DNA of 41,727 nt from an uncultured Collinsella sp. Its GTDB lineage: Bacteria > Actinomycetota > Coriobacteriia > Coriobacteriales > Coriobacteriaceae. A program made the position numbers and the translations under genes. The notes under the pieces are model-generated. The model was not told where the DNA came from. It made no database searches and saw only the letters and a list, made by a program, of their open reading frames with translations. Positions 31,805-40,866 of the stretch are shown here, in pieces (position 1 is the stretch's first letter; each line of letters starts with the position of its first letter). The stretch is taken from contig CABUOA010000020.1 in assembly GCA_902493145.1 (NCBI GenBank), positions 1 through 41,727 on the forward strand, read 5' to 3'.

Positions 31805-33958
31805 ATGACCGAAGATATCCCCCTTGAAATCACTTCGAGCGACATGGCCAATCTGCCCATATTCATCGCCGTCCTCATCGTGGCCGCCGTCGTCGTGCGC
31901 GTGTATTTTTCAATCAAACGCAACGAAAAGCCACCCATTGCCCGCGTCTTTTGGTGCGCGACGCTCCTCATCCCGCTCGGCGTGGTAGCTGCATGGGTTA
32001 CGAATCAATTGCTCGTAAATGAGGGCAGCTCCCTATGGGTCCTTTCTTATTCGGCGCTCGGTGCTGCCGCCGTCATGCTTCTTGTCGAGCCCTTGGTTTC
32101 GGGACTTATCGACCAAACCGACCTTGCGACGGGAACGGTTGCCTGTATTTGCCGTGACATCCTTGTCATCGCCGCTGTTTCAGCGCTCTCGTTCGTTTCA
32201 CTCGAAATTGCCTGCAACGAAACGTTCTATCGCATTCCCGCCAACTCATTCGGGTTTTCCGTCGGGCTGCTCGCGACGGTTCTGCTCTCCCTTTATTTGC
32301 TGGGACAGCGTCATGGAGGCGTCATGGCTCTCGTGCCCGTCGTCTGCTGCATCCTTGGCATTGCCGAGCACTTCGTCATAACGTTTAAAGGCGAAGCCAT
32401 CCTGCCAAGCGATATCTTGGCCCTTGGCACCGCAATGGAAGTGAGCGAGGGATACGAGTTTACCTTTACCGCCGGAATCGTAACCTCTCTCGCCCTGCTG
32501 GAGATTTCCCTGGGGCTTCTTTCGCTCATCCGACCGCGAAAGCTCCGTACGCCCACCCATGTCTTCCCCGCTATCGCCGCTAACCTCTGTGCTTTTCTGC
32601 TAGTGACCGTTGTGGGGCTCTCAGGCTTTTCCAACATCGACTTGGAGCAGGCGCTGGATTTTGGATTTGACCGTTGGCAGCCCATCACCACGTATGCGTC
32701 TCAGGGTTTTATCACTTCGTTCACCGAAATGGTCAACGAGTTGCCCATTGAGAAGCCCGAAGACTATACGCCCGATGAGGCGCAGAGCATCGAGCAGGAG
32801 CTCGCCGCCGTCTACGACAGCACATATGGCTCGAGCGAACAGCGCGCGGCGGCCGTTGCCCAGTTCAATGAAATCAAGCCGACGATTGTTGCCGTCATGA
32901 ACGAGAGTTTTAGCGACCTTTCGTGCTTTGAGCAGCTCCAGGCGGCCGGGTACTCCGGCCCCGCATTCTACAACTCGCTTCCCGACACACTTGTTCGCGG
33001 CACCATGCTCGCTTCGGTCGCCGGTGGCGGAACGGCGAACTCCGAATTCGAATTTTTGACCGGAGCGACAACGGCCTTTGTCGGATTAGGCAAGATCCCC
33101 TATCAGCTGTATCAGATGAATGGCGTAAACAGCCTGGCAAAGGACCTTAAAGAGCTTGGGTATACCACTACCGCTATGCACCCGCAAAACCCCGTCAACT
33201 ACCATCGAGATAAAATCTATCAGCAGCTGGGCTTTGGAGACTTTCTTTCAATCGGCGATTTCGAAGGTGCGCCCTATTACCATGCCGGCGTATGCGACTA
33301 CGCCACCTACGACAAGATACTCGACCTGCTTAGAACCGACGAAGCGCCGCAGTTCATCTTTGACGTCACGATGCAAAATCACGGCGGCTACGACTATGGC
33401 ACCGTTCCCGCCGAAGAGCTGACAAACTATTGGGTCGAGGGAGCCAGCGAAGGCGCCAACAGCGCGCTCAACACCTATCTCACCTGCATCAACGCATCCG
33501 ACCGGGACCTCGAGTACTTTATCAACGAGCTCCGCAACATCGGCAGACCGGTTGTTCTTGTCTTTTTTGGCGACCATCAGCCGAGCGCCGCAACGACTCT
33601 CAACGACGAGCTGTACCCTCAGGAAGATACGGCAAGCCACGCTTTCCGTATCTATCAGTCGACATATCTCGTCTGGGCTAACTATGAGATCGCCGGCAAT
33701 ACCGAGCTCAACGTCTACGACACCGTCGGGGCAAACGAGATTGCAGCCATTACCCTTAATAAGATCGGCGCCCCGCTCACCAATTACCAAAAGGCCCTGC
33801 TTGCGACAAGGTCAGATGTGCCCACCATCAATGTCGCCGGCTATCTCGGTGCCGACGGGCTGCGCTACGACTTGGAATCGGAAGACAGCCCCTACGCCTC
33901 GACGATCGACAAGCTGCAGCGCATGCAATACCTCGAGTTCGCCAGCAAAGTTCAGTAA
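31805..33958 (+). CDS. LtaS-like sulfatase-fold membrane polymerase (LTA synthase family)
   Basis: 717 aa. About eight membrane helices (from residue 15 to about 275) precede an extracellular sulfatase-fold domain. Catalytic landmarks of the lipoteichoic acid synthase family: Glu367 in MNESFSD, nucleophile Thr410 in GGTANSEFEFLTG, His/Asp pair in FFGDHQP (590-591). Family members transfer glycerol-phosphate from phosphatidylglycerol to a glycolipid, or phosphoethanolamine-type groups in relatives. GAGGA lies six bases before the chosen ATG; a longer frame reads back into uvrA. LTA is not universal in this phylum, so the product could be another glycerol-phosphate polymer. Confidence 0.85.
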   Translation: MTEDIPLEITSSDMANLPIFIAVLIVAAVVVRVYFSIKRNEKPPIARVFWCATLLIPLGVVAAWVTNQLLVNEGSSLWVLSYSALGAAAVMLLVEPLVSGLIDQTDLATGTVACICRDILVIAAVSALSFVSLEIACNETFYRIPANSFGFSVGLLATVLLSLYLLGQRHGGVMALVPVVCCILGIAEHFVITFKGEAILPSDILALGTAMEVSEGYEFTFTAGIVTSLALLEISLGLLSLIRPRKLRTPTHVFPAIAANLCAFLLVTVVGLSGFSNIDLEQALDFGFDRWQPITTYASQGFITSFTEMVNELPIEKPEDYTPDEAQSIEQELAAVYDSTYGSSEQRAAAVAQFNEIKPTIVAVMNESFSDLSCFEQLQAAGYSGPAFYNSLPDTLVRGTMLASVAGGGTANSEFEFLTGATTAFVGLGKIPYQLYQMNGVNSLAKDLKELGYTTTAMHPQNPVNYHRDKIYQQLGFGDFLSIGDFEGAPYYHAGVCDYATYDKILDLLRTDEAPQFIFDVTMQNHGGYDYGTVPAEELTNYWVEGASEGANSALNTYLTCINASDRDLEYFINELRNIGRPVVLVFFGDHQPSAATTLNDELYPQEDTASHAFRIYQSTYLVWANYEIAGNTELNVYDTVGANEIAAITLNKIGAPLTNYQKALLATRSDVPTINVAGYLGADGLRYDLESEDSPYASTIDKLQRMQYLEFASKVQ

Positions 33959-33972
33959 GCCCGCCCATTCGC

Positions 33973-34007
33973 TTGGGCCCATCGTATTGCAAGCACGCTC
34001 GGCCCAA
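33973..34007 (+). terminator. Possible terminator hairpin after the LtaS-like gene
   Basis: TTGGGCC and GGCCCAA form a 7-bp stem with a 21-base loop, without a T run. Weak evidence; it could only be an mRNA end structure. Confidence 0.35.
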
Positions 34008-34018
34008 ACGCATCGCAA

Positions 34019-34048
34019 ATGACTCCCGCTCGCAAACGAGGGTACAAT
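34019..34048 (+). promoter_or_regulatory. Candidate promoter of the Mrp operon
   Basis: ATGACT (34019-34024), 18-base spacer, TACAAT (34043-34048), 55 bases before the Mrp start. The -10 matches five of six positions and the -35 four of six. Confidence 0.45.
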
Positions 34049-34103
34049 GACGCTCGTGTCACATCGCGGGGCCCCGGCCCCAGCATATACAAAGGAGTCA
34101 TAC

Positions 34104-34934
34104 ATGGGTTGCGAACACGCACAGGCCGCCGGCGGACAAACGTCGCCGTCGCAATTTGAGGAGAACACGCTGTCCGAGGTCAAGCGCGTCATCGCCGTGC
34201 TTTCCGGCAAGGGCGGTGTCGGCAAGTCATTTGTCACCGGTGCCATCGCCACCGAGCTTGCCCGTCACGGCCACAAGGTCGGCGTCCTCGATGCCGACAT
34301 CACCGGTCCCTCTATCCCCAAGATGTTCGGTATGAGTGGACGCCACGTCCATGCCCTTGGCAACCTTATGCTGCCCGAAATCTCCGAGCACGGCGTCAAG
34401 GTCATGAGCTCCAACCTGCTGCTCCAAAACGAGACCGACCCCGTCCTTTGGCGCGGTCCGGTCATCGCAGGCGCCATTAGGCAGTTCTGGAGCGAGACCT
34501 CGTGGGGCCCCATCGACTACCTGCTGGTCGACATGCCTCCGGGAACAGGCGACGTCGCGCTCACCGTCTTCCAGTCGCTGCCGGTCGACGGCATCGTCAT
34601 TGTCACGAGCCCGCAGGATCTGGTCTCGATGATCGTCGCCAAGGCGGTCAACATGGCCGAGAAGATGAACGTCCCCATTCTGGGCATTGTCGAGAACATG
34701 AGCTATATTGAGTGCCCTGACTGCGGCAAGATGATCGAGGTCTTTGGCAAGAGCAAGCTCCCCGAGGTCGCAGAGCGCTATAACCTCGACATCTTGGGCC
34801 AGCTTCCCATTAATCCGGCACTCGCCGAGGCCTGCGATAAGGGCGAGGTCGAGACCGCGCTGCCCGATGGCATGTTGCCCAAGGCAGTCTCTGCCGTCGA
34901 GGCTATTACCCCGCACGAGACCGACGAGGCCTAA
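34104..34934 (+). CDS. mrp: Mrp/NBP35-family iron-sulfur carrier ATPase
   Basis: 276 aa. It binds and delivers iron-sulfur clusters in an ATP-dependent way. Deviant Walker A SGKGGVGKS at 34-42, Walker A' type DADITGPSIP, LLVDMPPGTGD, and the cluster-binding CPDC (Cys204 and Cys207). A further Cys3 lies near the start, in a short polar N-terminus. AAAGGAG is six bases before the ATG; an upstream in-frame start lacks a site. The next gene starts at the base after its TAA, so the two are coupled. The neighbouring flavoproteins may depend on it, but that is an inference. Confidence 0.92.
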   Translation: MGCEHAQAAGGQTSPSQFEENTLSEVKRVIAVLSGKGGVGKSFVTGAIATELARHGHKVGVLDADITGPSIPKMFGMSGRHVHALGNLMLPEISEHGVKVMSSNLLLQNETDPVLWRGPVIAGAIRQFWSETSWGPIDYLLVDMPPGTGDVALTVFQSLPVDGIVIVTSPQDLVSMIVAKAVNMAEKMNVPILGIVENMSYIECPDCGKMIEVFGKSKLPEVAERYNLDILGQLPINPALAEACDKGEVETALPDGMLPKAVSAVEAITPHETDEA

Positions 34935-36206
34935 GTGAACGCGAGCGCCCTCTATGACGTCTTGGTAATCGGCGGCGGGGCTTCAGGCCTCGCCGCCGCC
35001 ATTACGGCCGCACGCGCTGGCAAAAGCGTCTGCATCGTTGAGCGCGATGTCGCCTGCGGCCTCAAGCTCCTTGCGACCGGTAACGGCCGTTGCAACCTCT
35101 CCAACGAATCGATTGATCCTCAGCGGTATAACCACCCCGCATTCGTCGAATCCGTCATGGGCCCCCAGCCCGAACAAGAGCTTATGGGTTTCTTCTCCTC
35201 GCTGGGCATCATGACAACCTCCGAGGAAGGCAGGCTGTACCCGCGCTCCCTTCGCGCCGAATCGGTGCGCGACGCGCTTCTCAACGTTTGCGACCGCCTA
35301 GGTATCACCTTAATCTGCGGAGCCAACGTTGCCACGGCGCACAAAGCTTCCGAAGGCTGGGCACTCCAAATAGACCGTCCAGCGCGGGCGCTCAAGGCAA
35401 AAAAGCACGACGACCGAAAATCGGAGCTCCGCTCGCTTCGGAAGGCGCTCGCCGATGTCCCTCGCAAGAACGAGGCCCTGCAGGCACATGCCGTAATTAT
35501 CGCTACGGGCGGCAACCCCACCGGTATCGCCGATACGTTTCGCCTTCCCCTCACTTCGCTGCGCCCCATCCTCTGCCCCGTATCGGCAACGGTCGTTGGC
35601 GATCGAGCGGCACTCAAGACGTTGGATGGCCTGCGCGTCCGCGCCTGCTTGACGCTCGCCCGCAATCATAATGAGCTCTGGCACGAAGACGGTGAAGTGC
35701 TGTTTCGAACCTTCGGTATCTCGGGTGTCGCTGTCTTCAACCTCTCTCGTCGTATCCAGCACGGCGATACGATCCTGCTCGACGTTTTCCCCGACCTCTC
35801 CAAAGACGAGTTGCTCGATATGCTCAACCGGCGCGTTGAGCTGTTCGGTGACTTTTCACCCCGCGATCCCCGTTGGCTCGACGGCATGCTCGCCCCGCAA
35901 CTCTCCCGCGTCGTCTGCACAGCGTTCGAGCAGTGCCATCCAGGCTCCAACGATGTCATCCATCTGGTCTCGATCCTCAAGCACTTTAAGCTGTTTGCCG
36001 AGGGGACGACCGATGAGCGCTCGGCGCAGGTCACGCGTGGTGGCGTATCTGTCGAGAGCATCTCAACACCCAGTCTACGCGCGCGCAGCGTTGTCGACGC
36101 CCCGCTTTACGTCTGCGGCGAAGCGCTCGACATCGACGCCGATTGCGGAGGCTTTAACCTTGCGTGGGCCTGGCTCTCGGGCATTCGCGCTGCAAGCAGC
36201 CTGTAG
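34935..36206 (+). CDS. HI0933/BaiN-like FAD-dependent oxidoreductase
   Basis: 423 aa from a GTG that directly follows the Mrp stop. Dinucleotide-binding VLVIGGGASGLAAAITAARAG (residues about 9-29; GGGASG core), GNGRCNLSNE, VIIATGGNPTG and C-terminal CGEALDIDADCGGFNLAWAW are the hallmarks of this flavoprotein family. Some gut members (BaiN) reduce bile acid intermediates; most have unknown substrates. No membrane segment is seen, so it is cytoplasmic. The 210 bases around its end and the next gene hold a terminator. Confidence 0.88.
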   Translation: MNASALYDVLVIGGGASGLAAAITAARAGKSVCIVERDVACGLKLLATGNGRCNLSNESIDPQRYNHPAFVESVMGPQPEQELMGFFSSLGIMTTSEEGRLYPRSLRAESVRDALLNVCDRLGITLICGANVATAHKASEGWALQIDRPARALKAKKHDDRKSELRSLRKALADVPRKNEALQAHAVIIATGGNPTGIADTFRLPLTSLRPILCPVSATVVGDRAALKTLDGLRVRACLTLARNHNELWHEDGEVLFRTFGISGVAVFNLSRRIQHGDTILLDVFPDLSKDELLDMLNRRVELFGDFSPRDPRWLDGMLAPQLSRVVCTAFEQCHPGSNDVIHLVSILKHFKLFAEGTTDERSAQVTRGGVSVESISTPSLRARSVVDAPLYVCGEALDIDADCGGFNLAWAWLSGIRAASSL

Positions 36207-36236
36207 CCGCGCAGTCTATAATCAAAAACACATTCG

Positions 36237-36268
36237 GGCCGTCTGGGATACCGGACGGCCTCTTTCTT
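36237..36268 (+). terminator. Rho-independent terminator or attenuator after the BaiN-like gene
   Basis: GGCCGTC and GACGGCC form a 7-bp stem with a 10-base loop, followed by TCTTTCTT. A TATAAT at 36217-36222 lies just upstream, so the hairpin could alternatively be in the leader of the next gene. Confidence 0.65.
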
Positions 36269-36286
36269 GCCTCTAAGGAGACCTCG

Positions 36287-37927
36287 ATGATCGAAATCAC
36301 CCAAGTCAACGCGTCGCTCGATGAAGCCGGCGATGAAAATGCCTGTCTCATTGTTGGCAAGCGAGTCGCCAAGCGCGTCCTACGTTGCAAGGACTCCGAG
36401 ATCAAGTCCATCGAGCTCCACCGCAAGTCAATCGACGCTCGCAAAAAACGAGACGTCCATTTTATCCTGAGCTTTCGTGTTGAGCTGACTAGTCCCCACC
36501 TCGAGCGAGAAGCGGTCGACAGCGTTGCCGAGCGTGACCGCTCGCGCGTACGCGCGATAGAAGACGATGAGCCTTCATTCCCCTCCCCCGCCTCCGACGC
36601 GCCTCAAGAACGCCCTGTCGTTGTCGGCGCCGGATGCGCCGGCCTTTTCGCTGCGCTTACGCTCGCCGAAGCAGGTCTTAAGCCCTTGCTCATCGAGCGC
36701 GGCGACCCGGCATTTCGCCGCTCGCAGGCGATCGACCTCTTTCTAAAGGAGCGCATCCTCGACCCCGAGAGCAATATCCAGTTTGGCCTGGGCGGCGCGG
36801 GAACCTTCTCGGACGGCAAACTCAATACGGGAACCAAAAATCCCGCCCATCGCCTTATCCTCGAATCCTTCGTCGAGGCGGGCGCGCCCCGCGATATTCT
36901 GTGGGATGCCAAGCCGCACATTGGCTCCGACATCCTTCCCACGGTCGTCACCGCTATATCCCAGCGCATCGAGCAGCTCGGAGGTGTCGTCCGCTATCGA
37001 ACGAAGCTCGTCGACATTCGCATCGACGCGTCTGGCGCCATCACCGGTATTGATGTCCAATCGTCCCAAGACGCCGCTTGCGAGCCAATCGAGACAAAGC
37101 ACCTCATCCTCGCCTGCGGGCATTCTGCTCGCGATATTTTTGAGCTCCTTAAGGGCCACAACGTGGCCCTCGCACAAAAGACCTTTGCCATGGGCGTTCG
37201 CATCGAGCATCCGCAGCGCGACATCGACCGAGTCCAATACGGAGCCTCGGCGGGACATCCTGCCCTCGGAGCAGCCCCTTACAAGCTCGTCGCCCATCTT
37301 CCCAACGGCCGCAGCGTGTTCTCGTTTTGCATGTGCCCCGGCGGGCAGGTTGTCGCCGCCTCTTCCGAGCAGGGCCACCTGTGCGTCAACGGCGCCAGTC
37401 TCAATGCCCGCGACGGACGCAATGCAAATGCCGCCTTACTCGTTAACGTCACGCCTGAGGACCTTCCCAACGATGACCCGCTCGCCGGCGTCGAGCTCCA
37501 GCGTGCCTGCGAGGCGGCCGCCTATCGCCTAGGCGGTTCCAACTGGAACGCACCGGCACAACTCGTCGGAGATTTCCTCGCAGGACGCGCCAGCAAAGCG
37601 CCCGGAAAGGTAAAGCCCACCTATCCGCTCGGTGTGACCTGGACGGCAATTGACGAAGCCCTGCCGCAGCATATCGTCGAGTCGCTCCGCCTGGGACTTC
37701 CCCTACTCGGAAAAAAGCTACGCGGCTACGACCGCCCCGATGCCGTTCTTACCGGCGTGGAGACTCGTTCGAGCTCACCGGTCACTGTCACCCGAGACCG
37801 AACGTGCCATGCCGTGTCGACCCCGGGCCTCTACCCTTGTGGTGAGGGAGCTGGATATGCCGGCGGCATCATGAGCGCAGCCACCGACGGCATCCGTTGT
37901 GCCGAAGCCCTGATCGCAGACCTCTAA
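36287..37927 (+). CDS. Uncharacterised FAD-dependent dehydrogenase (COG2509 type)
   Basis: 546 aa. A basic N-terminal domain of about 95 residues (KRVAKRVLRCKDSEIKSIEL and a KKRDVHFILSFRVEL stretch) precedes the FAD-binding PVVVGAGCAGLFAALTLAEAG (about 105-125). Other landmarks: FGLGGAGTFSDGKLNTG, LACGHSARDIFELL, FCMCPGGQVV and the C-terminal YPCGEGAGYAGGIMSAATDG. The start has AAGGAG six bases ahead; a longer frame overlaps the previous gene without a site. The substrate of this family is unknown. It ends in a bidirectional terminator shared with uvrB. Confidence 0.88.
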   Translation: MIEITQVNASLDEAGDENACLIVGKRVAKRVLRCKDSEIKSIELHRKSIDARKKRDVHFILSFRVELTSPHLEREAVDSVAERDRSRVRAIEDDEPSFPSPASDAPQERPVVVGAGCAGLFAALTLAEAGLKPLLIERGDPAFRRSQAIDLFLKERILDPESNIQFGLGGAGTFSDGKLNTGTKNPAHRLILESFVEAGAPRDILWDAKPHIGSDILPTVVTAISQRIEQLGGVVRYRTKLVDIRIDASGAITGIDVQSSQDAACEPIETKHLILACGHSARDIFELLKGHNVALAQKTFAMGVRIEHPQRDIDRVQYGASAGHPALGAAPYKLVAHLPNGRSVFSFCMCPGGQVVAASSEQGHLCVNGASLNARDGRNANAALLVNVTPEDLPNDDPLAGVELQRACEAAAYRLGGSNWNAPAQLVGDFLAGRASKAPGKVKPTYPLGVTWTAIDEALPQHIVESLRLGLPLLGKKLRGYDRPDAVLTGVETRSSSPVTVTRDRTCHAVSTPGLYPCGEGAGYAGGIMSAATDGIRCAEALIADL

Positions 37928-37953
37928 CGCACGAATTCCAGCGCGCAAAAGAC

Positions 37954-37989
37954 ACAGGCCCCAAGCTCCACAGGGAACTCGGGGCCTGT
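37954..37989. terminator. Bidirectional terminator between COG2509 gene and uvrB
   Basis: ACAGGCCCC and GGGGCCTGT form a 9-bp stem, with T-rich sequence on both sides (TTCACTATTTCTT on plus; GTCTTTTG on minus). It lies between the converging gene ends at 37927 and 37993. Confidence 0.82.
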
Positions 37990-37992
37990 TCA

Positions 37993-40233
37993 CTATTTCT
38001 TAAACCGTGCACCCTGGCGTTTTCTGCCCGATGCGAACGTGGAACCCTTGCGGGCCTGCGAACGTAAGCGCTCGATCGTCTCGTCCTCAGACGCACCCTC
38101 GAGCATCGCCCGAATCTGAACGATGGCATCGCGCAGGCGCGCCGCCTCCTCAAAGTCCATGGCAGCAGAAGCGTTACGCATATCCTCTTCCATGGTTTCG
38201 ACGATCCGCACGAGCTCGTCATGCGGCAGTTCTTCCAACTGCTCCGCAAGTGTCTGCTCGGGCGCCACCGTTTCCGGCACGCCACCCTCGCCCGACTCAT
38301 CGGGCGTATAGAATGCGCCATGGCCAAGAGAGTCGCCCTTCGAGCGTCCCTTGGAGCCCACGGTTTTTTCGGCCTCGGCAATAAAACTTGAGATGTCGTT
38401 GATGGCCTTGCGCACCGTCTTGGGCACAATGCCATGCTCTTCGTTATATGCCATCTGAATCTCGCGACGGCGCTGCGTCTCCTCGATGGCCTCTTTCATC
38501 GAATCGGTCATAACGTCTGCATACATGATGACTTCGCCATCGGCGTTACGGGCCGCGCGGCCAATCGTCTGAATCAGCGAACGGCGGTTGCGCAAGAAGC
38601 CTTCCTTATCGGCATCGAGAATTGCCACCAGTGAGACCTCGGGGAGATCCAAGCCCTCGCGAAGCAGGTTGATGCCAACGAGAACATCGATCTTTCCCTC
38701 GCGCAGCGTTCGCAGGATCTCGACACGGTCCATCGTCGCTGTATCGGAGTGCATGTAATTGACCTTAATGCCGGCATCAAGCAGATGGTCGGTCAGGTCC
38801 TCGGCCATGCGCTTGGTGAGCGTGGTCACCAGTACGCGCTCCTTGCGCACCACGCGCTCGCGAATCTCGTCCTCAAGATCGTCAATCTGCCCACGAACCG
38901 GACGCACATCAATCTTGGGGTCGAGCAGACCGGTCGGACGAATAATCTGCTCAACGTCGTTTTGGCTCACCCGCAGCTCATAGTCGCCCGGCGTGGCCGA
39001 AACATAGATGAACTGGGGAATCCTCGCCTCAAACTCATCGAAACGAAGCGGGCGGTTATCGAGCGCCGAGGGCAGACGAAAACCGTGTTCCACCAGCGTC
39101 ACCTTACGCGAGCGGTCACCTTCGTGCATGCCGCGAATCTGCGGCACCGTCACATGGCTCTCATCGATGATGCAGAGCATATCCTTGGGAAAGTAATCGA
39201 TTAGGGTAAACGGCGGCTCACCCGGCTTGCGACCGTCCAGATGACGCGAGTAGTTCTCGATGCCGTTGCAAAAACCCATCGTCTCGAGCATCTCAAGATC
39301 ATAATCGGTGCGCTGCTGCAGACGCTGCGCCTCGAGCAACTTATCAGTCGCCTTGAGCTCCGCCACGCGCTTCTCGCACTCTTCGCTGATCGATTTCAGA
39401 GCCGCCTTGACCTTCGGCTTCTCGGTCACGTAGTGCGATGCCGGCCATACGGGGATGGCCTCGTACTCACGAAGCATCTCACCGGTAACCTCATCGATCT
39501 CGGCAATCAGCTCGACCTCGTCGCCAAAGAACTCAAACCGCAACGGATGCTCGGCATAAGGCGGATACACGTCGACAACATCGCCGCGCACGCGGAACGT
39601 GCCGCGCGCCAGGTCATAGTCATTGCGATCATATTGAATGTCGATAAGTGCATGGATAAAGTCATCGCGCTCGAGCGGCACCTTCTTGTCGACGTTTGGA
39701 GCCAGACCCGCATAGTCCTCAGGAGAGCCAATGCCATAGATACACGAGACCGATGCGACAACGATCACATCGCGTCGAGAGAGCAGTGACGCGGTCGCCT
39801 GATGGCGCAGCATCTCGACCTCTTCGTTAATCGAGGAGTCTTTCTCGATATATGTATCGCTTTGCGGCACATACGCCTCGGGCTGATAGTAGTCGTAGTA
39901 CGAGACAAAGTAGACCACAGCGTTGTTGGGAAAGAACTCTTTGAGCTCGCTCGCAAGCTGAGCGGCGAGCGTTTTATTGGGAGCCATGACCAGCGTCGGC
40001 TTCCCCAGGGCCTCAATAGTCTTAGCCATCGTGAAGGTCTTGCCCGAACCAGTCACGCCCAGCAAAACCTGATAGCGATCTCCGTCCCTCACACCCTGCA
40101 CAAGCGACTCAATGGCCTTAGGCTGAGAACCTGCAGGCTCATAGGGAGAAACGACTTCAAACGGCACCTCAGCGCCCTCAACGCCAAAGCGCTTAAGTTC
40201 ACCACCAACGCGTTCTACTTCAAATTCCGTCAT
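37993..40233 (-). CDS. uvrB: UvrABC excinuclease subunit B
   Basis: 746 aa helicase-like damage-verification subunit. Motifs: Walker A GVTGSGKTFTMA, the damage-probing beta-hairpin region (YYDYYQPEAYVPQSDTYIEK), DEAD-type IIDESHV, motif VI IQTIGRAARN, and the C-terminal UVR domain (LVRIVETMEEDMRNASAAMD) that contacts UvrC. It ends with a basic tail (RKRQGARFKK) longer than in many relatives. Start MTEFEVERVGG has AGGAG five bases ahead. It follows the transglycosylase gene by 51 bases; a TATACT lies at 40259-40264, but its -35 is poor. Confidence 0.95.
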   Translation of the reverse strand: MTEFEVERVGGELKRFGVEGAEVPFEVVSPYEPAGSQPKAIESLVQGVRDGDRYQVLLGVTGSGKTFTMAKTIEALGKPTLVMAPNKTLAAQLASELKEFFPNNAVVYFVSYYDYYQPEAYVPQSDTYIEKDSSINEEVEMLRHQATASLLSRRDVIVVASVSCIYGIGSPEDYAGLAPNVDKKVPLERDDFIHALIDIQYDRNDYDLARGTFRVRGDVVDVYPPYAEHPLRFEFFGDEVELIAEIDEVTGEMLREYEAIPVWPASHYVTEKPKVKAALKSISEECEKRVAELKATDKLLEAQRLQQRTDYDLEMLETMGFCNGIENYSRHLDGRKPGEPPFTLIDYFPKDMLCIIDESHVTVPQIRGMHEGDRSRKVTLVEHGFRLPSALDNRPLRFDEFEARIPQFIYVSATPGDYELRVSQNDVEQIIRPTGLLDPKIDVRPVRGQIDDLEDEIRERVVRKERVLVTTLTKRMAEDLTDHLLDAGIKVNYMHSDTATMDRVEILRTLREGKIDVLVGINLLREGLDLPEVSLVAILDADKEGFLRNRRSLIQTIGRAARNADGEVIMYADVMTDSMKEAIEETQRRREIQMAYNEEHGIVPKTVRKAINDISSFIAEAEKTVGSKGRSKGDSLGHGAFYTPDESGEGGVPETVAPEQTLAEQLEELPHDELVRIVETMEEDMRNASAAMDFEEAARLRDAIVQIRAMLEGASEDETIERLRSQARKGSTFASGRKRQGARFKK

Positions 40234-40284
40234 GGATACTCCTAACTCATACATCTGCAGTATACGCAGGAGGTGGGCTTAGTC

Positions 40285-40866
40285 CTATACGAACCGATCG
40301 GGATAGAGCGTCTTATAGCGAACCCAGGCATTATTGACGCGAATCAGATAAGCCTGCGTCTCGGGGAAGGTAATCGCATTGTGAAGCGAGGTGCTCTGCT
40401 GCGCCCATCCGTCGACATTGCCCATGCCGGCGTTATAGGCGGCAATGGCGCTGTCAGTCGACCCGTTAAAATACGTTAGAAGATACGAAAGATACGCACA
40501 GCCAAACTCGATGTTCGTAGCGGGATCGTTAAGGTTGTCGGCGGAATACTCGCTACCATCGACAAGACCCTTGGCAATCATATCCTGGGCAGTCTCGGGC
40601 ATCAGCTGCATTAATCCCCGAGCGCCTTGATTCGACTCGGCCTCGGGATCCCAATTCGATTCCGACTTTATGACAGCACACACCAGATACGGATCAAGAT
40701 TGTGCGAAATGCTCGATTGCTTTACGTACGCCTCGTAGTCAATCGGATACAAAGGCTTAAAGAAAGCGGCAGGAGCATACGAGTAGACGAGCGAAATAAG
40801 GCCAAAGACGAACACAACGGCAAGTGGCGCCACGCGATACCACGTAAAGAAACGTGTCCTAGGCAT
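40285..40866 (-). CDS. Membrane-anchored lytic transglycosylase (SLT domain)
   Basis: 193 aa. One N-terminal membrane segment (about 12-31) anchors an extracellular SLT domain that cleaves peptidoglycan between MurNAc and GlcNAc. Catalytic Glu69 in VIKSESNWDP, GARGLMQLMP, NIEFGCAYLSYLL and IAAYNAGMGNVDGW are the family landmarks. Its ATG overlaps the coaE stop by eight bases (ATGCCTAG), and AAGGAGG lies six bases ahead. It sits between coaE and uvrB on the same strand, with no obvious terminator before uvrB. Confidence 0.9.
   Translation of the reverse strand: MPRTRFFTWYRVAPLAVVFVFGLISLVYSYAPAAFFKPLYPIDYEAYVKQSSISHNLDPYLVCAVIKSESNWDPEAESNQGARGLMQLMPETAQDMIAKGLVDGSEYSADNLNDPATNIEFGCAYLSYLLTYFNGSTDSAIAAYNAGMGNVDGWAQQSTSLHNAITFPETQAYLIRVNNAWVRYKTLYPDRFV

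Noticed and set aside
36217..36222. TATAAT as a promoter for the COG2509 gene
   Set aside because: The -10 is perfect but no -35 lies at 16-18 bases, and a terminator hairpin would follow at once; kept only as a remark.
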